26,556 nucleotides of DNA, from positions 1 through 26,556 of the IMG/VR virus record IMGVR_UViG_3300032246_000716. The stretch is one strand, 5' to 3'. Origin of the DNA: a virus. Of the stretch, positions 14,666 through 22,691 are shown piece by piece. The notes under the pieces were generated by a model that had not been told where the DNA came from, searched no databases, and saw only the letters and a list, made by a program, of their open reading frames with translations. The translations under genes were made by a program, and so were the position numbers. Numbering within the stretch: position 1 is the first letter of the stretch; every line of letters begins with the position of its first letter.

Positions 14666-16961
14666 ACTAATTAAAGAAGCAGTAATAGATATACCTAGAC
14701 GTACTTATGCTAAAGACGTATTTGATAACGCAGATACAGAAAATCCAAAACTAAAACAATCTGTATTAGACATTATTAATGCTCAATTAAAAGAATTTGA
14801 AAAACTTTATCCTATTAAAAAATATAGTTTAGTTGGTTCAAGTATTACAAAACATTATAGAAATGACGCAGACTTAGATATAAATGTTTTATTTGATGTT
14901 GCTTCTGCTGATAGAGAAGCAGTTAGAATTAAATTATCACATCAGTTAAGAGGTATTAATGGTAAACTAATTCCAGGAACTAAACACCCAATTAACTATT
15001 ACATCATAACAGATCCAAATGTAAAAGAAACTAACGATAAAATGGCTGATGGAGTATTTGATATTAAAAACAATACTTGGATAAGAAAACCAAAAGAATT
15101 TAAATTTGATGCTAATAGATATGCGGCCGACTTTGAAAGAAAAGTAAAAGAGATAGATGTAATAGAAGGAGAATTAAAAAGAGATATCATTGATTACAAA
15201 GAGTTAACAGAATTAAATCCTGATGATGTTTTAAATCTACAAGAAATTGTAAATGAAAAGATATCTAAGATAGAAGATGATATTAAACATTTAGTTGACA
15301 TTGGTAATACAGTATTAAAAGATAGACGAGACGCTTTTGCTACTGATATGACACCAGAAGAAATAAGAACATTTAGTAAAAAGAATTTATTACCTAAGAA
15401 TGTTATCTATAAGATGTTAGAAAAATATCATTATTTAAGATTGTATCATCAATTAAAAGATATATTAGATGATGGTAAAATAACAGACGCAGAAATACGT
15501 TCTATAAAAACAGAAGGAGTTAATAAATCTTTTGCATTTACTTTTGGCAGATTTAATCCACCAACAATAGGACATGAAAAATTATTACAAAAGGTTGCAA
15601 GTTTAGGATCAGAATATAAAATATTTTTAAGTAGATCACAAGACGCAGTTAAAAATCCATTAACACCATCAGACAAATTAAAATGGATGACAACTATATT
15701 TAAATCTTATGCTAGTCATATATTAATAATGCCTACAAATATGGTATTAGAATTAGCAGCAAAAATTTACAGTATGGGTTACACAAATGTAACTATGGTT
15801 GTTGGTAGTGATAGAGTAAGAGAATTTGATACTATACTAAACAAATATAATGGCGAAAGAAACAGACATGGTTTCTATAACTTTGAAAAGATAAATGTAG
15901 TATCAGCAGGCGAAAGAGATCCTGATGAAGAAGGCGTAACAGGAATGAGTGCGAGTAAATTAAGAAACTATGCTTCAAGAGGAGATTTAAAAAATTTTAA
16001 AAGAGGAATACCAGGAAATTTAACAGAGAAACAAAAGAACGAATTATTTTTTGATGTTAGAAAAAATATGGGATTATCAGTTAGTTTGGCCGCAGAATTT
16101 GAACCAACAGAAATGCCTAAAACTTTACAACAATTTGAAACACAACAAGTAAGAGACTTATACATTAGAGAAATGATATTCAATATTAACGAACAAGCAC
16201 ACAACGTCAATTTAGATGTAAAAGGAAAAGTAGTAAGACGAGGAACAAATTATATTGTATTAGAAGATACAAATAACAACCTTCACAAATCATGGATTTG
16301 GGATTGTATTCCAATAGCCGCAGATAAAGAAGTAATGGTACGAGAATACAATTTAGATATTGATTACGGATTTAAAGCCGTATCGGAAATTAAAAAAGAA
16401 GATCAACAAGAGCAACGAAAAAAAATATTTAAAGAATTGAAAAAGGATTTAATTAAGATGACAAAAAAAGAAGCATACGATATAGGGCATGATTATGCTC
16501 TACACACCTCTAAGACAACACCAGGAGAACCTGGTTACGACCCAAATTACAAAGGCACAACATATACACCTAGTAACACAGAAGATAATAAAGAGTTAGT
16601 AACACAAGGTAGATCATATCCTGATGGTGAAAAAATACCAAATGTATTGCCACCAAAATATATGCCAGCTAATTCAAAAGAAGTACCAGAAGGACAAAAC
16701 TGTTATAATTGCGAATATGGTAGTAAAAATGAAGGTAATTACTGTACTTTATTTAACGCTAAAGTAAGACCAACATACTGGTGTGCTAAATGGGAACCAA
16801 GTGATAAGAAAGTGTCCATGCAAGATATAGAAGAATGGGCTGGTGCAAATGATACAATAGATAAATATAGACAAAGATATGGTAATAACTATCAATCTAA
16901 GATTGACGAAGTTAAACAAAAAATGATGTCTTTCAAAGAATATAATAAGGATAAGAAATAA
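14658..16961 (+). CDS. Multidomain protein: pol-beta NTase + NMN/cytidylyltransferase-like + HiPIP-like Cys domain
   Basis: A 767-residue fusion. Residues 1-8 (MFKLIKEA) hold an I-x-E leader. A pol-beta-type nucleotidyltransferase follows: GSS at 60-62 and the metal-binding D72-x-D74. A helical linker runs to about 285. Residues 290-445 are a HIGH-superfamily adenylyl/cytidylyltransferase: FTFGRFNPPTIGH (TIGH at 303-306), LTPSDKLKWM and the MSASKLR loop at 430-436, as in NMN adenylyltransferases. Near the C-terminus lie C682-x2-C685-x10-C696-x12-C709 with YWCAKW, resembling the HiPIP 4Fe-4S signature. It ends MMSFKEYNKDKK. The gene overlaps the kinase gene by 8 bases and the next gene by one. 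Possible roles are NAD metabolism or nucleotide addition to RNA or DNA ends; the substrate is unknown. Confidence 0.8.
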   Translation: MFKLIKEAVIDIPRRTYAKDVFDNADTENPKLKQSVLDIINAQLKEFEKLYPIKKYSLVGSSITKHYRNDADLDINVLFDVASADREAVRIKLSHQLRGINGKLIPGTKHPINYYIITDPNVKETNDKMADGVFDIKNNTWIRKPKEFKFDANRYAADFERKVKEIDVIEGELKRDIIDYKELTELNPDDVLNLQEIVNEKISKIEDDIKHLVDIGNTVLKDRRDAFATDMTPEEIRTFSKKNLLPKNVIYKMLEKYHYLRLYHQLKDILDDGKITDAEIRSIKTEGVNKSFAFTFGRFNPPTIGHEKLLQKVASLGSEYKIFLSRSQDAVKNPLTPSDKLKWMTTIFKSYASHILIMPTNMVLELAAKIYSMGYTNVTMVVGSDRVREFDTILNKYNGERNRHGFYNFEKINVVSAGERDPDEEGVTGMSASKLRNYASRGDLKNFKRGIPGNLTEKQKNELFFDVRKNMGLSVSLAAEFEPTEMPKTLQQFETQQVRDLYIREMIFNINEQAHNVNLDVKGKVVRRGTNYIVLEDTNNNLHKSWIWDCIPIAADKEVMVREYNLDIDYGFKAVSEIKKEDQQEQRKKIFKELKKDLIKMTKKEAYDIGHDYALHTSKTTPGEPGYDPNYKGTTYTPSNTEDNKELVTQGRSYPDGEKIPNVLPPKYMPANSKEVPEGQNCYNCEYGSKNEGNYCTLFNAKVRPTYWCAKWEPSDKKVSMQDIEEWAGANDTIDKYRQRYGNNYQSKIDEVKQKMMSFKEYNKDKK

Positions 16962-18880
16962 TGAGTTTCATTAAAGAATCAAAAAACGCTTATAAACAAG
17001 TACAAGAAAATCATATTGCAATTGCTATGGGTAAAATGCTAGATGACGAAGGCAGTATGATATTAAATCAATTAGAAGAATTAGAACGTGCTATTAAAAT
17101 GATTCGTGATTACGTTGGTACTGATTATGAAAAACAATTACCAGCATGGGTTCAATCTAAAGTTACATTAGGAAGTGATTATATATCTACAGTAGGTAAT
17201 TATCTTTCTAGTAAAAACGAAAAAGTAACAGAACAAGCTATTAAAGAAGAAGTAGATTTAGAAGAAACTTCATTAACCTCTATTCACAAAATGAAAGAAG
17301 ATGGAAAAACAGCAGAAGAAATAGCAAAAGAATTAAAACTAAACGCAGGTCTAGTTAAAAAGATTTTAGGCGAAGAAGTAGAATTAAAAGAATTTACAGA
17401 TGTTATGCTTGCTGCTCTTAAAAAAGAATACGATCCATTAAAAGGTAAAACAATTACTACTTCACAGTATCAACAATTAAAAAATATATTGCTTAAACTA
17501 CAAGATGGCGACTTAGAAAAATTACAAAAACAAAATATACCATTTGCTTCAACAGGAGCTGGTTCAATATTGAGAGTAAGAAAATCACCAGTTAAAATAA
17601 CAAATATTAAAGTACCAGGTTTAGAAGGTATGGCCGAAGAAATTAAAGTAGATAAACCAGCAATAATAAAAAGTTTACAAGATAGATTAAAAAAACTTCA
17701 ATCAGATCCAGATCATGGTGGTAAAAAAGATATGATTGCCTATGTTCAATCTAAAATCAAAATGATTCAATCTAAAAAAGAAGAAAAACAAATTGCTGAA
17801 GCAAACGAAGAAAAATTATCCGATCAAGCAAAAAAACAAGGATTAGAATATTATGGTTTTGGCCGTTATGGTAAAGATAAAACAGTTACTCACAAGTCAG
17901 TAAATGGAAACTTACAAGCATTACCAAAAGATCAACAAACAAAAGCTGATGATAAAGAATCTAAACCAGAAAAAGTTGATACGGTAACAGATTTAAAAAA
18001 TACCGCTGATCAAGTTGGATTTGATGATTTAAATATAAATGATGATGAAAAAAATATATATTTTACCAGAGAATTTGATCCTACATTATATGATGAAGAT
18101 GATGTAAAAGATGAATATAATAATATTGTTAAAATGTTAAACAAAAAAGGTATAAAATACAAACCAAATTTTGATCAAGATGTTGAAATTGATAATGATC
18201 AGGAGTATATGCAAATTAATTTTTCTGTAAAAAAAGAAGAAGTTAAATTAACAGAAAATAATTCAGAAGATTTATATAAAAAACTTGGTTGGAATTTAAA
18301 TAATAAAACTTATGGGGCTACTCTTACACATTCAAAACACGGTGTTATTGAAGTAGATAGATATGGTGAATGGCATCATAAACCTAAAAACATAAATTCA
18401 ATTTCAACTGTAGCTTACAAACCTCTGGCATTTGGAAAAAATAATGATTTAAGTAAGTATATATCTTCATTAAAAGAAGAAACAGAATTAAAACCAGTTC
18501 CTAGTTTAGAAGATAGTGCTAAGAAACACAATGTAGATATTGAAGCATTAAAGAAACAATTAGAAAAAGGTGTCAAGGTTGAAAGCGAACATACAGATGA
18601 TATTAAGGTTGCTGAGAAAATAGCATTAGCACATTTAGATGAAAGACCAGATTACTATGAACAAATAGATAAATTGGAAAAGAAACCAGTTGAAAAAGTA
18701 GAAGAAGTAAAAGAACCTACAGGCGATTTGAAAGATGCTTGTTGGACAGGTTACGTAGCTATTGGAACTAAAATGAAAAATGGAAAACGTGTACCAAATT
18801 GTGTACCTAAATCAGAAGCATATAAAGGTGCTAAAGCAGTAGTAGAAAATGCTTTCAAAAAATTAAAGGAGAAAAAGTAA
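16961..18880 (+). CDS. Large modular virion-like protein with DUF5661-type domain
   Basis: A 639-residue acidic and Lys-rich protein. The start MSFIKES offers an I-x-E cleavage site. Modules recognisable by eye: a small helix-turn-helix-like unit near 110-135 (KMKEDGKTAEEIAKELKLN then VKKILGEE); an YYGFGRYGKD segment near 300; a DUF5661-like unit near 515-570 (SLEDSAKKHNVDIEALKKQL, EHTDDIKVAEKIALAHLDE, PDYYEQI); and a C-terminal unit CWTGYVAIGTKMKNGKRVPN then CVPK. I have seen such modules scattered through marine T4-like virion proteins. Low-complexity charged linkers join them. It probably belongs to the head core or internal proteins. No catalytic motif seen. It overlaps the next gene by one base, after AAGGAG. 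Confidence 0.75.
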   Translation: MSFIKESKNAYKQVQENHIAIAMGKMLDDEGSMILNQLEELERAIKMIRDYVGTDYEKQLPAWVQSKVTLGSDYISTVGNYLSSKNEKVTEQAIKEEVDLEETSLTSIHKMKEDGKTAEEIAKELKLNAGLVKKILGEEVELKEFTDVMLAALKKEYDPLKGKTITTSQYQQLKNILLKLQDGDLEKLQKQNIPFASTGAGSILRVRKSPVKITNIKVPGLEGMAEEIKVDKPAIIKSLQDRLKKLQSDPDHGGKKDMIAYVQSKIKMIQSKKEEKQIAEANEEKLSDQAKKQGLEYYGFGRYGKDKTVTHKSVNGNLQALPKDQQTKADDKESKPEKVDTVTDLKNTADQVGFDDLNINDDEKNIYFTREFDPTLYDEDDVKDEYNNIVKMLNKKGIKYKPNFDQDVEIDNDQEYMQINFSVKKEEVKLTENNSEDLYKKLGWNLNNKTYGATLTHSKHGVIEVDRYGEWHHKPKNINSISTVAYKPLAFGKNNDLSKYISSLKEETELKPVPSLEDSAKKHNVDIEALKKQLEKGVKVESEHTDDIKVAEKIALAHLDERPDYYEQIDKLEKKPVEKVEEVKEPTGDLKDACWTGYVAIGTKMKNGKRVPNCVPKSEAYKGAKAVVENAFKKLKEKK

Positions 18881-19866
18881 TGACAAGATATTTAGAAATT
18901 AAACCAGGCAGTATAACAGAAGTAACAAAAAAATTAAGAGAAGATTATGATGCTTACTTTAAAAAAGAATTAGAAAAAGAAGGAAAATCATTAGCATCAA
19001 TGACTGATGCTGAAAAGAAAGCCTTTTTTAATAGAGTTGATAAAGGTTACAATGCTAAAGATGAAGCAACTTCACAAGATGTATCTCCAAGTTTAGCAAA
19101 TAAACCTTCAGAAAAATCTAAAACAACTTTAGTAGCAGGTCCAAATGGAAAAGAACATGTAATAAGAATACCTGTAGAAAAATTAGCAGACTATAAGAAA
19201 AAAGGTTATGTTGAAGCTGAAAGTTTTGTACCAGAAGCAGCCAATGAACCATACGCTATTGGAATGGCCGCAGCTATGAAATCAACAGGCGATACACCTC
19301 CGTTAAAAAAATCTACAATAACAAAAGCTCACGATATTGCTAAAAAAGTAAAAGAAGAAGAATTAACAGCTGGTCAAAAAAAATTACCACCAGCACTTCA
19401 AAAAGCTATAGATAAAAAAGAAAAGAGTGAAGATGTTGAAGCAGACGAAATGAATAAAAAGCAAAAAGAAAAAAGTGGTCAAACAGAACCAGTTAAATTT
19501 GCCAAGTATGAAGAAGAAAAAGAAGAAGATATTAATGAAGCTGGCATGAAAGAAATTGATACAACTAACCAAGAAATAAAAAGACTCAGAGTTAGATTAC
19601 AACAATTAAGAGATTCTGAAAACGCAGCTGCTGGTGGAGATACTACAAATATTGAAAAACAAATACACCAAACACGTAGTGCTTTATTAGATTTACAAAA
19701 GAAAGCTTTAGACAAAAAAGTTGAAGTTAAGGAAGGCAAAATGACTTACAAGTCATATAAAAAGTCTATGAAAAAGGAAGAAAATCCTAAAAATATGAAA
19801 ACGACTTTAACAGGCCAACCTGTAACTAAGATTGATGTTGAACCTAAATTAGCAGGCCATAATTAA
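18880..19866 (+). CDS. Lys/Glu-rich virion-like protein
   Basis: A 328-residue, highly charged, largely low-complexity protein. Recognisable bits are SMTDAEKKAFFNRVDKGYNA near 40-60, ELTAGQKKLPPALQKAIDKK near 165-185, a coiled coil near 225-280 (TTNQEIKRLRVRLQQLRDS), and a C-terminal motif TTLTGQPVTKIDVEP that recurs as MTGEPLTKINTSP in the gene at 23166. These resemble parts of marine T4-like structural or internal head proteins. A short internal GKMTYKSYKKSMKKEE echoes the leader peptides of its neighbours. Function unknown; a head-core or scaffold-like role is the best guess. Strong AAGGAG ribosome binding site. Confidence 0.75.
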   Translation: MTRYLEIKPGSITEVTKKLREDYDAYFKKELEKEGKSLASMTDAEKKAFFNRVDKGYNAKDEATSQDVSPSLANKPSEKSKTTLVAGPNGKEHVIRIPVEKLADYKKKGYVEAESFVPEAANEPYAIGMAAAMKSTGDTPPLKKSTITKAHDIAKKVKEEELTAGQKKLPPALQKAIDKKEKSEDVEADEMNKKQKEKSGQTEPVKFAKYEEEKEEDINEAGMKEIDTTNQEIKRLRVRLQQLRDSENAAAGGDTTNIEKQIHQTRSALLDLQKKALDKKVEVKEGKMTYKSYKKSMKKEENPKNMKTTLTGQPVTKIDVEPKLAGHN

Positions 19867-19884
19867 GACATAATCTGAAGTTTT

Positions 19885-20385
19885 ATGGATAAGTTACCTC
19901 GTATATATTGCGATATGGATGGAGTGTTGTGTGATTTTAAATCCGCAGCAATTAAAACTACAGGAATGCCTATTGATAAGTGGATGGAAAATGATGATAG
20001 TGATGATAAATGGAAACCTATAGTAGATAAAAAAGATTTTTGGCATACATTACCATGGTTATCTGGTGGCCAACAACTCTGGTCTTATATTAACAATTAT
20101 CAACCACACATATTGTCAGCATATGTAGAACATACAAGTGATCCAAATTGTATTCCAGGAAAAAGATCATGGGCAATATCTCATTTAGGTATACCAGCAA
20201 ACAGAATCAATCTAGTTAAAAGAAAAGAAAAACAAAATTATGCCAAAGTTAATGGTGAACCTGCTGTATTAATAGATGATTATATAAAAAACATTAATCA
20301 ATTTAAAGCTCGAGGCGGTATAGGAATACTACACACCAGTGCGGCCAACACCATATCACAGTTAAAAAAACTAGGTTTCAAATAG
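19885..20385 (+). CDS. HAD-family phosphatase, 5'(3')-deoxyribonucleotidase-like
   Basis: A 166-residue HAD hydrolase. The catalytic DMDGV at 10-14 (nucleophile D10, acid D12) is followed by a small cap (WHTLPWLSGGQQLW). The later motifs are HILSAYVE near 80, a Lys in VKRKEKQNY and the C-terminal metal site LIDDYIKNI near 135. Size and DMDGVLCDF fit the 5'(3')-deoxyribonucleotidase group, which dephosphorylates nucleoside monophosphates; polynucleotide phosphatases share the fold. It has no capsid-targeting leader. It lies at the end of the late block that also holds the kinase and ligase-like genes, so it could supply the phosphatase step that the kinase lacks. Confidence 0.85.
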   Translation: MDKLPRIYCDMDGVLCDFKSAAIKTTGMPIDKWMENDDSDDKWKPIVDKKDFWHTLPWLSGGQQLWSYINNYQPHILSAYVEHTSDPNCIPGKRSWAISHLGIPANRINLVKRKEKQNYAKVNGEPAVLIDDYIKNINQFKARGGIGILHTSAANTISQLKKLGFK

Positions 20386-20393
20386 TAAATTCT

Positions 20394-20401
20394 TATAAAT
20401 A
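20394..20401 (+). promoter_or_regulatory. T4-type late promoter TATAAATA before 20455
   Basis: An exact TATAAATA in the gap after the HAD gene. A start near 20407 gives a leader of about 48 bases ending in AAGGAGAG before the ATG at 20455. A dedicated promoter plus a strong ribosome binding site suggests high late expression. Confidence 0.8.
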
Positions 20402-20454
20402 TTAACATACATCAACAAATTGAGTACTTAACAATAATTTAAGGAGAGAATAAT

Positions 20455-20745
20455 ATGTCAAGTTGGGGAAAAACAGACGCATATACAACAGCACCTTTAT
20501 GGGCTGCTGCTATCGTAAAATTAGCACCTACAAGAACAAACGTACAATCGTTATTTGAAAACGCATCAGCTGATGCTTTCATAACTAATGCTACGGTAGG
20601 TTTGTTTAATTATACTACTACAGAAACGCAATCTAGCAAAATAGCGCATACTGGTTGGGTTTTAAAAACAACTGGTAAGAGTGGTTCTGGTAGAAGTGGT
20701 AGAATACAATATCAAACTTTAGTTTGTTTGACAAGTAATTCGTAA
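20455..20745 (+). CDS. Conserved small virion-like protein
   Basis: A 96-residue protein starting MSSWGKTDAYTTAPLWAAA, with FITNATVGLFNYTT, AHTGWVLKTTGKSG and SGRIQYQTLV. I recognise this pattern as common in marine T4-like phages, sometimes in several copies, always uncharacterised to my knowledge. The Gly, Thr and Ser content and alternating hydrophobics suggest a beta-rich structural protein. It is bracketed by its own late promoter and a strong hairpin terminator, so it is a single-gene, highly expressed late unit. This fits a capsid decoration or other abundant virion protein; that role is inferred from context only. Confidence 0.8.
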   Translation: MSSWGKTDAYTTAPLWAAAIVKLAPTRTNVQSLFENASADAFITNATVGLFNYTTTETQSSKIAHTGWVLKTTGKSGSGRSGRIQYQTLVCLTSNS

Positions 20746-20760
20746 TACTATTAACAATAG

Positions 20761-20778
20761 GAGCGGCTTCGGCCGCTC
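20761..20778 (+). terminator. UUCG hairpin terminator after 20455
   Basis: GAGCGGC - TTCG - GCCGCTC is a perfect 7-bp, mostly GC stem with an extra-stable UUCG tetraloop, standing out in very AT-rich sequence. It is followed by TT and then a late promoter, with only a short U run, so termination could be partial. It also could protect the 3' end of the upstream mRNA from decay. Confidence 0.8.
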
Positions 20779-20779
20779 T

Positions 20780-20787
20780 TATAAATA
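20780..20787 (+). promoter_or_regulatory. T4-type late promoter TATAAATA before 20854
   Basis: An exact TATAAATA directly downstream of the UUCG hairpin. A start near 20793 gives a leader of about 60 bases, containing a small CCC-GAAA-GGG hairpin and ending in AGGAGAA before ATG 20854. Confidence 0.8.
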
Positions 20788-20853
20788 TATAAACAAAGTG
20801 ATCTAAGTAAATACTTAGAGTAGCATTCCCGAAAGGGTTTATAGGAGAATAAA

Positions 20854-21303
20854 ATGGCAGATAAGAAAATCACGGCGCTTACCGATTTAGGTACAGCATT
20901 AGCAAGTACAGATTTACTTCACGTAGTACAAGATCCATCAGGCACACCAATTAATAAAAAAGTATCAACAGCCAATGTATTTAATAACATTCCATCTTGG
21001 ATTGGATTAAAACAAACAGCACAAACATTAAGTGCTAGTGGTGCGGCTAACGTTACTACGGCAATTACAATTGTTGACGCAACATCAGGAGTAAGAGCAG
21101 TTACACTTGCTGATGGTTCAGATGGGCAAATTAAAACAATTATAGATACAGCAACAACTGGTACAAATGCGATTACTATAACACCTACAAATCTTAGAGG
21201 TTATACATCAATCGTATTAAACGCACCAGGAGAAACAGTTACACTATTATTCAAAAGTTCTAAATGGAATATTATTGGTGGACACGGTTACTCTGCTAGT
21301 TAA
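20854..21303 (+). CDS. Conserved beta-rich virion-like protein
   Basis: A 149-residue protein. The N-terminus [20 protein letters not shown], with [12 protein letters not shown], is a motif I associate with marine phage structural proteins, including tail or fibre components. The rest is Thr/Ala/Gly-rich with alternating hydrophobics ([20 protein letters not shown]) and ends in [14 protein letters not shown], a typical extracellular beta fold. It has its own late promoter and strong ribosome binding site, so it should be abundant late. A surface or fibre-associated virion protein is likely, but which structure it joins cannot be told. Confidence 0.78.
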   Translation: MADKKITALTDLGTALASTDLLHVVQDPSGTPINKKVSTANVFNNIPSWIGLKQTAQTLSASGAANVTTAITIVDATSGVRAVTLADGSDGQIKTIIDTATTGTNAITITPTNLRGYTSIVLNAPGETVTLLFKSSKWNIIGGHGYSAS

Positions 21304-21308
21304 TTAAA

Positions 21309-21851
21309 ATGAAAAGATTTAAGTCTTATATTAAAAATGAAGATTTAAAGGAATTTGAAGAAGATTGTATATTAAACGAAACAAAAAAGGAAGAACAAAT
21401 GAAAAGTTTTAAACAACATATAAAAGAAGCACACTATGAAGGTGATGCTCAAGGTGTTGGAACAACGGATAATAATAATTCTGTAGAAGATAGCAGAATT
21501 GGAGCTCACAATATTGAAAACGCAAATGTATTAAAACAAGTTAATGCTTTTGTAGGATCAATAGCAGACCGTGAGTATATTAATCCTGACCACGCTATTT
21601 CTGAATTAAGAGAAAAACTAGGCAGACTTGGATTATCTTTTGATAATATAGCATTAGAAGGAGATAAAGGTACTGTAACAGTTAATCTTAAACAATTTGG
21701 TGGCAGATACGGTAAAGATACTGATTCTAAACCAGATGAAGTGATTAATGATGACGGTATCAGCCATAGAAAAGAAGGCGGATTGAAGCTTGAGTTTAAC
21801 TTTGAAAAATTAAATAATAATAGTTCAAAGGTTTACGCTAAGCTAATTTAG
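21309..21851 (+). CDS. Conserved virion-like protein with tandem targeting leaders / two possible starts
   Basis: From ATG 21309 the frame gives 180 residues; an in-frame ATG at 21399 gives 150. The first start (MKRFKSYIKNEDL) has no ribosome binding site. The second is preceded by AAGGAAG and reads MKSFKQHIKE then Ala, a textbook capsid-targeting leader with an I-x-E site. The body has NVLKQVNAFVGSIADREYIN and HAISELREKLGRLGLSF, then QFGGRYGKD and NDDGISHRKEGGLKLEF. I recall similar proteins in marine T4-like phages, with function unknown. Either 21399 is the main start, or both are used to make two isoforms with different leaders. Probably an internal head protein. Confidence 0.75.
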   Translation: MKRFKSYIKNEDLKEFEEDCILNETKKEEQMKSFKQHIKEAHYEGDAQGVGTTDNNNSVEDSRIGAHNIENANVLKQVNAFVGSIADREYINPDHAISELREKLGRLGLSFDNIALEGDKGTVTVNLKQFGGRYGKDTDSKPDEVINDDGISHRKEGGLKLEFNFEKLNNNSSKVYAKLI

Positions 21852-21858
21852 TTTAGTA

Positions 21859-22221
21859 ATGTTTAAACAGATTACCAAAGAAAATTGGTTATTGTTTGCA
21901 CAACATCATTATGATAATCCAACTCTGGAAAAAGAAAAAGAGTTTTACGAGGATTTAAAAAGATTTAAATATCTTAAAAGATTATTTCGTAAATATGCTT
22001 TTACAGGGGATTTTAACGTAAGATTAGTTGTCAATCATATTATAGTATTACAAAATGTCTTTGGTGTTGAAGCGGCAGTTACATTATTGTTACATAAATT
22101 AGATGTGCGATTTTGGCCAGCTTTAAAATCTGTTTTAGATTATTTAAACTATTTGTATCCACATGAATTACATCAAGTGGATGCTGATATAAAAGTATAT
22201 GAAATATTAAAAGGATTATAA
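21859..22221 (+). CDS. Conserved T4-like phage hypothetical protein
   Basis: A 120-residue, mostly helical protein: MFKQITKENWLLFAQHHYDN, FYEDLKRFKYLKRLFRKY, LVVNHIIVLQNVFGVEAAVT and LLHKLDVRFWPALKSVLDYL. I recall close relatives in marine T4-like phages, always next to the gene that follows here, but no function. The early ITKE could be an I-x-E cleavage site, although the residues around it look like part of the fold. Its stop shares a base with the next ATG (TAATG), so the pair are co-translated and may form a complex. Confidence 0.8.
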   Translation: MFKQITKENWLLFAQHHYDNPTLEKEKEFYEDLKRFKYLKRLFRKYAFTGDFNVRLVVNHIIVLQNVFGVEAAVTLLLHKLDVRFWPALKSVLDYLNYLYPHELHQVDADIKVYEILKGL

Positions 22222-22691
22222 TGGCAAATAGAATAGTAGATTTGTTAATTACTTATAGAATAGTAAAACTTATATCCACACCTTGGGATCAACAAGAGGC
22301 ATTTAAGTTTGGTATTATAGATAAGAACGGCAAAGTTTTAAGAAACTCTAGTAAATTAAATACTGAAGCTGAAAGAGATTCTTATACCGTATTACACCGA
22401 TTTATATTTAATTTAAAAAGAATATTACAAAAAGTAGGTATGGGATCTTCTTTATCTTCTTTCGCAGTGGCATTAGCTTTTATTCTTAAAGAAGATAAAG
22501 AACTTCAAAAGCATAAATCCTTAATAGAAAGTACAGTAGTTTCTTATCTTAAACAAATTGATGTATATGATAAGTTATTAAATGAAGTAAAAGTTATAAA
22601 AGAAAGTAATGAAGAACCTTTTATGAATTGTTTTGGAATAGACGTATATGAAAAAGATGGAGAATTAATATCAGAATATGAAAAAATTTAA
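22221..22691 (+). CDS. Conserved T4-like phage hypothetical protein, partner of the preceding gene
   Basis: A 156-residue protein starting MANRIVDLLITYRIVKLIST, with EAFKFGIIDKNGKVLRNS, SYTVLHRFIFNLKRILQKVG and SSFAVALAFILKED. The tail is acidic. I recall it in marine T4-like phages as an uncharacterised conserved gene. No catalytic motif, and the hydrophobic stretches look amphipathic rather than transmembrane. It overlaps the gene before by one base and the gene after by 14 bases, suggesting one translational unit. A virion or morphogenesis role is inferred only from position. Confidence 0.8.
   Translation: MANRIVDLLITYRIVKLISTPWDQQEAFKFGIIDKNGKVLRNSSKLNTEAERDSYTVLHRFIFNLKRILQKVGMGSSLSSFAVALAFILKEDKELQKHKSLIESTVVSYLKQIDVYDKLLNEVKVIKESNEEPFMNCFGIDVYEKDGELISEYEKI

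Noticed and set aside
15530-16000. The HIGH-type domain as an aminoacyl-tRNA synthetase fragment
   Set aside because: The GRFNPPTIGH motif together with the MSASKLR loop fits NMN/cytidylyl transferases better, and there is no KMSKS or anticodon-binding domain.
19384-19739. Open frames on the minus strand opposite the Lys/Glu-rich gene (Phe/Leu-rich products)
   Set aside because: They are antisense shadows of AAA/GAA-rich codons in a well-supported + strand gene, with no ribosome binding sites or recognisable domains.
20828-20840. CCC-GAAA-GGG hairpin in the leader of the 20854 gene
   Set aside because: Only three base pairs with a GNRA loop; too weak for a terminator or a riboswitch. Mentioned only as a leader feature.
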